Source of the DNA: a virus
DNA: 52,127 bases
IMG/VR virus record: IMGVR_UViG_3300036979_000430
Location: 1 to 52,127 of that record
Reading direction: 5' to 3' (one strand)
Shown piece after piece: positions 14,514-22,180 of the stretch (positions within the stretch are counted from its first letter, which is position 1; the number at the start of each line of letters is the position of its first letter). Made by a program: the position numbers and the translations under genes. The notes beneath the pieces were generated by a model that worked only from the letters and a program-made list of their open reading frames with translations, made no database searches and was not told the DNA's origin.

Positions 14514-14665
14514 CGGGAAAATTCAGGTGAAGGTCAGGGGGGGTGGCATCACGCCAAAAGGTTCACCGCAAGGCATCACGCCGAGCTGCTTAATTTGGGA
14601 TCGGCCTAGGCATCACACCATCAGCCGATCCCTGTTGTCGGATATTTCCCGACCGTCTAAGCCGT
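14514..14665. repeat. Leader of capsid gene with three near-palindromic GGCATCACGCC repeats
   Basis: The gap between scaffold and capsid genes holds GGCATCACGCC at 14545-14555 and 14572-14582, and the variant GGCATCACACC at 14609-14619. A fourth exact copy lies at 15481-15491, nine bases before the scaffold start. The 11-mer pairs with its own complement at 8 of 11 positions. A protein or RNA control site for the two head genes is plausible. I see no terminator or classical promoter here. Confidence 0.5.
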
Positions 14666-15472
14666 TCAGTCGAACGCTGTGGAAATTGCCTGACCAGCAG
14701 GCACCGTGAGCAGATCAACTCCGCTGCTGCTCATGCGGCCATCACGCCCGGAGCGTGCCCCGCCTCCGCTACCCATGGCGGGCTCAAAGTGAAGGCCCCA
14801 GTACGGGTCCGTCTGCATCCGCTTAAACCATTTAGTCGGCTCGTACCGCAGGCCGGTTACGGAGTCGATCTCAGGATTGCCCTTGGCGTCAACGACCACC
14901 AGGGCGCCGTCTTCGATGCGGAAATTAGTGCCGAACCGACCCCAGACACCATCAAAAGGCGTGGATCCATCGAGGGGGCTGATCTCCACCCGTCCCTTGG
15001 CATTAAGGAAAGCCTTCTCGGCTTGCTGCTTCACAAGCTGCCGCTCGTGTGCCTCACGTTCGGCGATCAGCTCTTTGTTTGACTGCTGAAGCTGGGCGCT
15101 GTACTTAGCCTCAATCTGCTCTTGCGCAAGCCGTGCCTGCTGCTCAATCAGCTCTCGTCGCGTCTGCTCCTCCTTGGCCTTGGCCTCAGCCGCTCGCACC
15201 GCCTCGGGGTTGGTGGTGGATAGCTCCCGTAACTGGGCTTCTAGGGCACCCATGCGGCGCTCCTTGTCGCGGTTGGCTTCCCGTTCACGCTGCAATGCGT
15301 GCTTGACTCGGGCCAAGTCGTCGCCTTCGCCCTCGCCTTCGCCACCACCAGGCGCGGGATCGCTGCCCCCTGCAGCACCTCCAACACCACCGCCGGCACC
15401 AACACCGGTACCACCCTCGCTGCCAGTCTCAGGGCTCTGGAGGGTGAACTGTTCAATCCAACGTGTCTTCAT
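14666..15472 (-). CDS. Capsid scaffold-type protein
   Basis: A 268-residue protein with three parts. Residues ~12-50 are Gly/Glu-rich linker. Residues ~50-155 are a long charged coiled coil (HALQREREANRDKERRMGAL, KKE-rich repeats to ERQLVKQQAEKAF). The C-terminal ~110 residues are globular (GSTPFDGVWGRFGTNF, YEPTKWFKRMQTDPYWGL). A coiled-coil protein encoded immediately before the major capsid gene is the standard place for the scaffold that guides procapsid assembly. The alternative is a minor head protein. Confidence 0.7.
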   Translation of the reverse strand: MKTRWIEQFTLQSPETGSEGGTGVGAGGGVGGAAGGSDPAPGGGEGEGEGDDLARVKHALQREREANRDKERRMGALEAQLRELSTTNPEAVRAAEAKAKEEQTRRELIEQQARLAQEQIEAKYSAQLQQSNKELIAEREAHERQLVKQQAEKAFLNAKGRVEISPLDGSTPFDGVWGRFGTNFRIEDGALVVVDAKGNPEIDSVTGLRYEPTKWFKRMQTDPYWGLHFEPAMGSGGGARSGRDGRMSSSGVDLLTVPAGQAISTAFD

Positions 15473-15503
15473 TTGGTCGGGGCATCACGCCCGCGAGCAA
15501 CTA

Positions 15504-15526
15504 CGCTCAAGCTTTCCGGCTTAGCG
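15504..15526 (-). promoter_or_regulatory. Hairpin with GGAAA loop overlapping a stop codon
   Basis: On the minus strand CGCTAAGC pairs with GCTTGAGCG (8 bp, one bulged base) around the loop containing GGAAA. The TAA stop of the 46-aa gene lies inside the left arm. It is one of the GGAAAGCT junction copies and lies 32 bases before the scaffold start. Confidence 0.45.
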
Positions 15527-15661
15527 ATTACCCCGTGGCTTAGGTCGCTGGCGGCGCTCCTGCTCCCGTTCAGCGGCGGCCATGCGGTTGGCAAGCTGCC
15601 GGGTCTGGACGGTTTCGACCAGGGCTTGGAAGGAGTCGGGCTGGGGCTGGGGGTTAGTCAT
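15521..15661 (-). CDS. 46-aa hypothetical protein
   Basis: A short gene from ATG 15661 to TAA 15521. After a Pro/Gln start it forms one helix (DSFQALVETVQTRQLANRMA) and ends very basic (QERRQRPKPRGNR). It begins seven bases after the previous gene's stop and precedes the scaffold. It is a candidate small head or assembly protein; no family recognised. Confidence 0.5.
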   Translation of the reverse strand: MTNPQPQPDSFQALVETVQTRQLANRMAAAEREQERRQRPKPRGNR

Positions 15662-15667
15662 TTTGAT

Positions 15668-16354
15668 TTAAGAAGGCTTCCAGTTTTCAAGCGTATAGGT
15701 AAGTGTCTTATCTTCGATAGAAACAGAACCGCTACCGTTAGGATTGTTTGTATAAACTATTTTTTTGGTAAATTCGTCATCAAAATAAAAAGCAGCAATA
15801 AAAACAGGCGGAAGAACTTTGTTTTCGTAAGTTATGTTTGACAATTCAATAATTGTAACTCCTTCCGGGTCGGGTAGCTCTGTTTTGACTACGGTTACTG
15901 TATTAATATATTCTAATGTAATGCCAAATAAATTGTTTCCTGGATTAAGCGCAATTATCTCATTTAAGTCACTATCGCTTGAGGCCCAGATAAATATATG
16001 GCGTTCAACTTTTGGGGGAGGGCCTGACAGGCTTACATTTCCTACTGTCGATCCGTTTACCTTTACTGTATAACTTATGGGTATTTGCTTAACTTGTACT
16101 TGCTTAAGTCCAGGAAAACTATATTCTACATAACTAGAAAAAATAATAGCAAACACTCTTTCACTACCAATAAAACTAGGCTCCTCCCATCGTTGCTTCG
16201 CCAATATCCCATTATCTACCTGCATCACCCGCCGCAGTTCCTTGCCCTTATCCGGCTGCCGCTTCTGCTTCTTTGCCCGGTTCCTCAGAATCCGCGCCTT
16301 CACCTGTTCCAGGATTTCCCACGGCACCGGATTGATGTCAACAATCAGGCTCAT
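15668..16354 (-). CDS. AT-rich hypothetical protein of the tail-tip region
   Basis: A 228-residue protein. The N-terminal ~50 residues are basic (ILRNRAKKQKRQPDKGKELRR). The remainder is beta-rich with many Ile, Asn and Tyr codons ending in A/T, clearly lower in GC than both neighbours. Position after tail-tip genes, with an ATGA-type overlap to the gene upstream (16351-16354), suggests a virion protein. The composition suggests recent acquisition of the ORF body. Confidence 0.55.
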   Translation of the reverse strand: MSLIVDINPVPWEILEQVKARILRNRAKKQKRQPDKGKELRRVMQVDNGILAKQRWEEPSFIGSERVFAIIFSSYVEYSFPGLKQVQVKQIPISYTVKVNGSTVGNVSLSGPPPKVERHIFIWASSDSDLNEIIALNPGNNLFGITLEYINTVTVVKTELPDPEGVTIIELSNITYENKVLPPVFIAAFYFDDEFTKKIVYTNNPNGSGSVSIEDKTLTYTLENWKPS

Positions 16355-16749
16355 CCTTGCGCCAGCAGTAGCACATAGCTCTTGCTCTGCCCTGCCTGCA
16401 AGGTGTCAGGCGACGGCAGTAGCATCACCCGATCGGGATAGGTGCGATTGTCCACCTGCAGCACAATCGCGTCGTAGGTGAACCCACTGCCGGTAGCTGT
16501 GAGCGCCATTGTGAACGCGGGCAGCTCATAGCGTGCATTGCCGCTGTTGAAACTGCCGGTGCCGATCGTGCCTGTTAGCTCCGCGTACCCATTTCCCGCC
16601 GCCAGCTTTACCGCATTCCAGGCGCTGATCAGGCTGGCCTGGGTTAGCACCGTGCCGCCACGCGACGCCAGGAACATCCTGTAGGTCTTCCCCTCATACG
16701 TGAGCTGAGCCTGCTTGCCTAGCGCGTCAGGCGAAATCAAAACGTCCAT
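16351..16749 (-). CDS. Small tail protein, paralogue of the next upstream gene
   Basis: A 132-residue beta-rich protein. YEGKTYRMFLAS, ISAWNAVKLAAGNGYAELTG and LQAGQSKSYVLLLAQ align in order with the 147-aa product at 16779-17222 (YAGKKARLCLAT, TAQWDAVEKSGNGYARCEW, LAAGTSRPYTVKLF), so the two genes look like a tandem duplication that has diverged. Family members are virion-associated. The role is not known. Confidence 0.6.
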   Translation of the reverse strand: MDVLISPDALGKQAQLTYEGKTYRMFLASRGGTVLTQASLISAWNAVKLAAGNGYAELTGTIGTGSFNSGNARYELPAFTMALTATGSGFTYDAIVLQVDNRTYPDRVMLLPSPDTLQAGQSKSYVLLLAQG

Positions 16750-16764
16750 AGGTGCCCCTGCTTA

Positions 16765-16783
16765 CCTGAGCTTTCCGCTCAGG
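16765..16783 (-). promoter_or_regulatory. Perfect 7-bp hairpin with GGAAA loop overlapping a stop codon
   Basis: Minus-strand CCTGAGC-GGAAA-GCTCAGG. The TGA of the 147-aa gene (16779-16781) is part of the stem and the next gene starts 16 bases later. There is no T-run, so it is not an intrinsic terminator. It is the cleanest structured copy of the GGAAAGCT junction motif. Confidence 0.5.
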
Positions 16784-17222
16784 CCGTCACCGTGAACCCA
16801 TCAGTAAACAGCTTCACTGTGTAAGGGCGGCTTGTTCCTGCGGCCAAGGTGACGAGGGGGTTTTCGGTTAGCACAAACGAAACACCCGTATTCCAGGTCA
16901 CAACGCCACCACCACCGATGGTGCCGATCACCAGATAGGCCGCGTTCCAGCTTAATCCCGCGCCTCCAGATGAGGCAATAAATTGGCAGTTCTGGGTTTC
17001 AGCCTCAAAACGTCCTGCTCCGCTGCTGTAATCTCCCTCAGGGATTGTCCATTCGCAACGGGCATAGCCATTACCACTCTTTTCGACGGCATCCCATTGC
17101 GCCGTGGTTGAATCAAGATCCTCTACCGTGCTTGTTGCCAGGCATAGCCTGGCTTTTTTACCTGCATAGCTGGCGGCAAAAATCCGCCCCGCCTCAAAGG
17201 GGGTTTGAATCATTGCAGGCAT
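16779..17222 (-). CDS. Small tail protein, paralogue of the next downstream gene
   Basis: A 147-residue beta-rich protein with the YAGKKARLCLAT, NGYARCEWTIPEGDYSSGAGRFEAE and AGTSRPYTVKLF segments shared with its neighbour at 16351. Two possible Met starts lie three codons apart (17222 and 17213). The gap upstream carries a GGAAAGCT copy at 17246-17253 followed by CTGCAGCAG. A tail-tip or fibre-base location is inferred from context. Confidence 0.6.
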   Translation of the reverse strand: MPAMIQTPFEAGRIFAASYAGKKARLCLATSTVEDLDSTTAQWDAVEKSGNGYARCEWTIPEGDYSSGAGRFEAETQNCQFIASSGGAGLSWNAAYLVIGTIGGGGVVTWNTGVSFVLTENPLVTLAAGTSRPYTVKLFTDGFTVTA

Positions 17223-17286
17223 GGCATTCTAGCGATAGCTGCTGCAGCTTTCCAGTAAACAGCAGCCCATTAATTAGCGCCGGTGA

Positions 17287-17562
17287 TCAGCCCAATCCAA
17301 TAGGCCAAATATCACCGGTAGATTGCAACTTTACCGCAAGCGCAAATATAACAGACGGATCGTAGCCGGCTGTGATATTGGACACCCCTGCAGTATTTGT
17401 TGGATTTGCAAAGGATAAATTAACTCCAGCACCAACACCTGCAGACCCACTTGGGGCAACCGTTTGCTGTGGCGCCAACCCCCTGATGGCTGTAAGTGTT
17501 CCAGCGGATGACCCAGAACTCCAAGGGCCGCCGCTAACGCTTTGTGCAGTGGTGATAGTCAT
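17287..17562 (-). CDS. Small Gly/Ser-rich tail-region protein
   Basis: A 91-residue protein of low complexity: Ser/Gly/Thr-rich first half (SSGSSAGTLTAI), then ANPTNTAGVSNITAGYDPS and a hydrophobic stretch FALAVKLQ. Its ATG overlaps the stop of the 323-aa gene (ATGA at 17559-17562). It is probably virion-associated; no family recognised. Confidence 0.5.
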   Translation of the reverse strand: MTITTAQSVSGGPWSSGSSAGTLTAIRGLAPQQTVAPSGSAGVGAGVNLSFANPTNTAGVSNITAGYDPSVIFALAVKLQSTGDIWPIGLG

Positions 17563-18530
17563 CCAACGGTTCTTGCAAGAAACACTGTATTGGTCGCAAT
17601 ACTGTTCACAAATCCTAGCTTCACAAGTTCTAAGATTTCATACTCTTCAGTGCCGGCGGTAACTGTTGCATTATCCTGAATGGCCATGGTGTTACTTGTC
17701 TTGATTGCAGAAAAACCAAAATCAAGCGGCAAGTCTGTCGTGTGGATGCTTGAAAGCCTGAGTCCGTTGAATACAGGATTGTAATTGCTTGGAGCTGCTG
17801 GGTTTGCAGCAGTTGTCCAGCCCGGCATCACAAACCCTTCATCACCGAAAGTCGTAGTACCGTTGGTGCCAGCATTTCTAGGCATGGAATATGAACTAAC
17901 CCGCCTTGCTGAAGTGTAACCAGTTGCAGACGTAGCATTGTTCAGGCTTGAGCCCAAAAGCAAGGCCCGTCTGGTTCTGCTCAGGCACGCGAAGCCACCT
18001 GTATAGCCATCAATGACTACTCGATAAAATCCTTCGTGGTATCCGATTGCTAGGTCGTATAAAGTCCTAAAGGTTGTACCGGCAGGATCAATCGTAAACG
18101 TAAAGTAGTCCGTACCAGTCCTGATAACAAAGAAAGTCCGACCCGATGACGTGTAGCGAGTACATGAAAACGAGACAGCAGTATTCAGCGTCAACAATTG
18201 CACCGCACCATTAAGAGCAGTTGTTACGTTGTCAAAAAAATCTAAGTATTGCGTACCTGATGGAACATCGGTCCCAGTATTCCACCCGCTTACGATTCTA
18301 ATCCAAATACCTACGGTGCTAACCGTAAACCAGTAGTAAGTTTTGCCGTAAGTCTTTGAATTGTCGTAAACAACCTCAAGCACTCGATGCTCCCGCCCAC
18401 CAGACGAAAACGAATCAAACCATGCGGTCATTAGCCCCGCGCCGATGAAAGCATCTCGCAGATCGTCGCAGACAGAAGTAGCGGCCCAGGGGGCGGCAGC
18501 AGATGCGTAAACTTGTTTGGTAACGGCCAT
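17559..18530 (-). CDS. Tail-tip-region protein
   Basis: A 323-residue protein that begins AVTKQVYASAAAPWAA and is rich in Thr, Ser, aromatic residues and beta segments throughout (YYWFTVSTVGIWIRIVSG, YFTFTIDPAGTTFRTLYD). There are no transmembrane helices. It starts two bases after the stop of the large hub-type gene. It is a likely structural component of the tail tip or base; not recognised beyond that. Confidence 0.55.
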   Translation of the reverse strand: MAVTKQVYASAAAPWAATSVCDDLRDAFIGAGLMTAWFDSFSSGGREHRVLEVVYDNSKTYGKTYYWFTVSTVGIWIRIVSGWNTGTDVPSGTQYLDFFDNVTTALNGAVQLLTLNTAVSFSCTRYTSSGRTFFVIRTGTDYFTFTIDPAGTTFRTLYDLAIGYHEGFYRVVIDGYTGGFACLSRTRRALLLGSSLNNATSATGYTSARRVSSYSMPRNAGTNGTTTFGDEGFVMPGWTTAANPAAPSNYNPVFNGLRLSSIHTTDLPLDFGFSAIKTSNTMAIQDNATVTAGTEEYEILELVKLGFVNSIATNTVFLARTVG

Positions 18531-18532
18531 GG

Positions 18533-21406
18533 TTAAATCTCCTCAAGGAAAATTGTGAGGGTCAGCGTGACGAACGATGTCCCAGGACTTTGTTTGATCA
18601 ATCTAACATAAACAAGGCCATCGCTATCTCCTTGCATTACTGGAACCGAGTTTCGTACAATCGTTTGATTGGCTTGTGTCGTTACAGTTTCAGAATATGG
18701 CCTATTTTCGCCTAGGTCAATGATCGCCTGTAGGTTGCCGCCAGAAACGCTCCTTGAGTCCGCCGCTCGTTGATCACTGGTGCGATAAATCCTGACCCAT
18801 GAAGGTTCGGATACATTGACGGCTAGCAGTTTTGATAGCTTGCCAACGCTCACCGCAAAATCGGCAACACCAAATTGCGCAAGATCCGGTGTTGTGAAGG
18901 TCTTGGTAGTGCGGGACCCCATCGCTACGCTTGGGCCCATGGTGGTGATCACCCCCGATCCACTGCCAGCCATCAGCAGGGTAGCGGACTCGACCGGGCC
19001 AAGGGTGGTGATGACGCCAGAGCCGCTGCCAGCGAAGCAGTCCACCCCTCCGGTGAGCGTGCCGTATGACGTTGAGACGCTTACTAGCGAAACCGTCACA
19101 GGTCTCACGTCGTACTCTGCCGTCAGCAACCAGGCCAGCGATCGAGACACGCTCTCGCGTTGAACCACCTCTGTAACGGCACCCACAACGGTGGCTTTGG
19201 TAACCGCTGCCGCATACACGTCACTCCCCGCTCCCGCAGTCCCCAGGCTGCTCCAGATGCCGCCCGGTACCGCAGGGTCAAAGCCGCTCGGTGCCGCGAT
19301 CGTGTTTGCCAGCGCTGGGCTGGTGCTTACCGCTGGGGTCAGGGTTGACAGGTTGGTGGCTGGCACCACCATGGGGAACCAGTCAGCCCCGCTTGCGCCG
19401 GCCACCAGGCCCGCACCGCCGTCGAGCATGGCGTCACAGCCGGCAACCAGACCCTCTGCGTCAAAGCCATAGGTGATGCCATTGGCCCTGAATTTGCCAA
19501 TAGTTCCCGCCGCCTCGATAAAGAACACCGCCAGCGGTTCACTGGGGATGTTGCGAAACTCAGTGGTGATGGACTTGCCGTTGGCCATCCCCGACAGGAT
19601 CGAGTGCGCCACTCCGCCGTAGGTGTAGGCGGCAGCGCTGCTGTCACCATCTACAAACGTCATGCCAGTGCCATTGTCGCCAGCGCCATCAGCGGGTCGC
19701 AGGTAGCTGTCTGGGGCGTACTGCATGTCATGCTTGCCCGTGCTACTTGTGCCGCCCTGGCCAAACTGCAGGGTTATGAACTGAGGCTTTGTCTCACTCC
19801 TTGGGTTTGCTTTCTCTAAGCTGCTGTTAGTGGTTATGTCGTTTTGGATGTTGTCTAGTTTGTTGTTTTGTTCGTCAACTTCTTTCGGTGGGACGGGAAT
19901 TTGCCCGCGCCCTATATTGATTACTGTTTCACTGCCACTGCAAACTAGGGTGGCCATTCGATTGATTAAGCTTAAGGTGCCAACAATTCTGGCGCTATCG
20001 TTGCTGTATTTGCTAACTTTTTTCATCGTTGCCGCAGCGATCGTCTTTCCTGATGACGTTGCTCCCCAAGCTTGGTAGACGGTGGTTCTTTGTAGCGTTA
20101 TATCAGCTGCCTTGTTTTCTGTTTTATCAACTATGGTCTTTCTTATTAAGAAGTTTCCTCCAGGGATATTGACACCATCGTAGTTTTCAATAGAAAGGCC
20201 ACCAGCAAAAGCGGTCAATGGCTCATATTCTTCTGTTGCCTGCCGCGTCTCTACCGGCCCGTCTTCGGTGATCTTGTAAGACTTGGAGACCCTCGTCTCC
20301 CTGACTTGCAATGCACCAGGGTTGTAGCCAACACCAGCGCCGCTTTCACGTTTTGACTTCCATTCGGTTGCATTTACGGCACCACTGCAGGTGGTTATAT
20401 CTGATTTTGACCCGGAAAGTACGTCTTGCTTTTGACGTTTGCCATCCTTGTCCGTATATTCTTTTGTTTCGTAATAGCTTGTATTAACTGACTTGGAAAC
20501 AAAGCCAATAGAATCTTGTTTGGTTACCTTGGTATCGCCTTGCTTAATTTCGTATTCGATCTCATAGACTTGCGCTGGACTGATTGTCACTTGCATGGTC
20601 CAGTCCCTTGCGTAACTAGGTCCAGCTTCAGGATTATCAGTGTTGTTCCAGTTAACCGCCGCGTCACCCGGATTCTTGGGCTTGTAGTTCGGTGGCGCCT
20701 CAACCGCCGTGTAGTTGACCAGGATCTCATCCGGTGCTGCGGGATCACCGATCGGCTCCATTGTGATCAGGTCACCCATCACCAGCAGTGGCCCCGTACT
20801 GGCCGGCGTCCGCACCTTTCGCAACCGCAGCGTCTCTGCCGCATCAATGAAGCCATAGAAACCCATTTCGCCAAGTATCCGACTGGCAATGTCCAGATAG
20901 CCATCGGATAGGTCGATGCTGTCCACTGCCTTGGCACCCGTGATGGGAGGGTTGCCACCCGCCTCGGCGATCCCACAGCGGTTCAGGCAGGTGGCTACCA
21001 CGCTGCTCAGAAAGCAGATGTGCGGTGTTGATCCCGCCGCTGTTGGCTCAACCGGCGTCCACTGGGGGTATTCATCGGCGTAGTAAATCTCAGCCTTTAC
21101 CAGATCCCACGTCAGGGCCAGCAGGCATCCAACAGTCAGGATGGTCTGGTTTTCGATCGGGTCGCTTTCGGCCTTGATCACCCGCAAACGCCTTGGGAAC
21201 CGGGTCAGGGTGCCGCCAGGCAGCCGCACCCCCAACTCGATCTCGGTGCCCTTGGCCGGCTGGATGAGGCCGCCGATCACCACCTCCCCCTGCGTGCGCA
21301 GGAGGCCAACCCCAGGTTGCACCGGATCGTCGGATAGCTGGCCACTGATCACGGGCCCCAGATTGCAGAACACCTGGGCGCGAACATCAATGACCCCAGC
21401 TGGCAT
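18533..21406 (-). CDS. Large tail-tip/hub protein
   Basis: A 957-residue protein encoded after tape measure and a 254-aa tail gene, the usual slot of the tail hub or tip attachment protein. Residues ~1-250 (AQVFCNLGPVISGQLSDDPVQPG, FPRRLRVIKAESDPIENQT, LGEMGFYGFIDAAETLRLRK) resemble the hub-like part. A mixed central region holds a charged YYETKEYTDKDGKRQK stretch. The C-terminal third contains two AGSGSGVITT-GP repeats and beta-rich sequence. It starts on the last base of the previous stop. No catalytic motif was found. Confidence 0.65.
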   Translation of the reverse strand: MPAGVIDVRAQVFCNLGPVISGQLSDDPVQPGVGLLRTQGEVVIGGLIQPAKGTEIELGVRLPGGTLTRFPRRLRVIKAESDPIENQTILTVGCLLALTWDLVKAEIYYADEYPQWTPVEPTAAGSTPHICFLSSVVATCLNRCGIAEAGGNPPITGAKAVDSIDLSDGYLDIASRILGEMGFYGFIDAAETLRLRKVRTPASTGPLLVMGDLITMEPIGDPAAPDEILVNYTAVEAPPNYKPKNPGDAAVNWNNTDNPEAGPSYARDWTMQVTISPAQVYEIEYEIKQGDTKVTKQDSIGFVSKSVNTSYYETKEYTDKDGKRQKQDVLSGSKSDITTCSGAVNATEWKSKRESGAGVGYNPGALQVRETRVSKSYKITEDGPVETRQATEEYEPLTAFAGGLSIENYDGVNIPGGNFLIRKTIVDKTENKAADITLQRTTVYQAWGATSSGKTIAAATMKKVSKYSNDSARIVGTLSLINRMATLVCSGSETVINIGRGQIPVPPKEVDEQNNKLDNIQNDITTNSSLEKANPRSETKPQFITLQFGQGGTSSTGKHDMQYAPDSYLRPADGAGDNGTGMTFVDGDSSAAAYTYGGVAHSILSGMANGKSITTEFRNIPSEPLAVFFIEAAGTIGKFRANGITYGFDAEGLVAGCDAMLDGGAGLVAGASGADWFPMVVPATNLSTLTPAVSTSPALANTIAAPSGFDPAVPGGIWSSLGTAGAGSDVYAAAVTKATVVGAVTEVVQRESVSRSLAWLLTAEYDVRPVTVSLVSVSTSYGTLTGGVDCFAGSGSGVITTLGPVESATLLMAGSGSGVITTMGPSVAMGSRTTKTFTTPDLAQFGVADFAVSVGKLSKLLAVNVSEPSWVRIYRTSDQRAADSRSVSGGNLQAIIDLGENRPYSETVTTQANQTIVRNSVPVMQGDSDGLVYVRLIKQSPGTSFVTLTLTIFLEEI

Positions 21407-22170
21407 CAGGCGGCCCTCCGCTTCACCTTGACCGAGACGATGTAGCGATCAACAACAACCCCGCCGCTGACGATCCGATCCCGCTCAAGACTCAGGCCAT
21501 CCACCGGCCAGTAGTCGGTCGGGCCGGGTCGGCTGGCGATGGTGCTGGTGAACCATGCCTTGATCGTTGTCCAGCCGGCGGCATCGGTGACCCCCTTGAT
21601 ATTGCGCACTTCGCTCGCCACTAACGGGCCCCGTGTCACAAAACCGCCCGTAGAGGTCGGCTCCAGGCTTGGGCCATCCTCGTAGGCTTCTGGCTGCTCC
21701 AACAGCGCCAGGCTGGTGGCCCCCAGCGAGAATGTGCCGTAGGCAGGTAAGAAGGCATCACCCGCCAGTCTGCCTTTTTCGTTCTGCCGCAGCACAACCG
21801 CCAACTGCTGCGCCGCGTCGATCAGGGTGAAATTGACCTTCACCCATGCACCCGTTGTTTCGCCCGCTGGGGCCCCGGTGAACCAGCACCCCAGGCTGGT
21901 GACGCTCCGGCCATGGGCGGCACAGGTAAGCGACACGGTGGCACCTACCGCCCGACTGGTCAGAGTGGGTGCTTCCAGGATCTTGGCCGCCTGCCAGGCA
22001 TCAAAAATGCTGCAGCACGTCGCCCACTGCGCTGGTGTGCATAGCCCGGCCACGGTGAAACGCCGCGCCGTCAACCCCTGCTCGGTTTCCGCTTCGGCAT
22101 AGCCAAATGGCTGCGCCTGGAGGTATCGCAGTGTGAGGGTTGAGCCGCCATAGCTGAGCTGAATGCTCAT
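21406..22170 (-). CDS. Tail protein, distal-tail-like by position
   Basis: This 254-residue, beta-rich protein lies between the tape measure and hub genes, where siphoviruses encode the distal tail or tip-attachment protein. It carries repeated Trp/Cys positions (TPAQWATCCSIFDAWQ, SLGCWFTGAPAGE). The C-terminal strand is basic (DRYIVSVKVKRRAA). No sequence family was recognised, so the assignment is positional. Confidence 0.55.
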   Translation of the reverse strand: MSIQLSYGGSTLTLRYLQAQPFGYAEAETEQGLTARRFTVAGLCTPAQWATCCSIFDAWQAAKILEAPTLTSRAVGATVSLTCAAHGRSVTSLGCWFTGAPAGETTGAWVKVNFTLIDAAQQLAVVLRQNEKGRLAGDAFLPAYGTFSLGATSLALLEQPEAYEDGPSLEPTSTGGFVTRGPLVASEVRNIKGVTDAAGWTTIKAWFTSTIASRPGPTDYWPVDGLSLERDRIVSGGVVVDRYIVSVKVKRRAA

Positions 22171-22180
22171 CAGGGCACCC

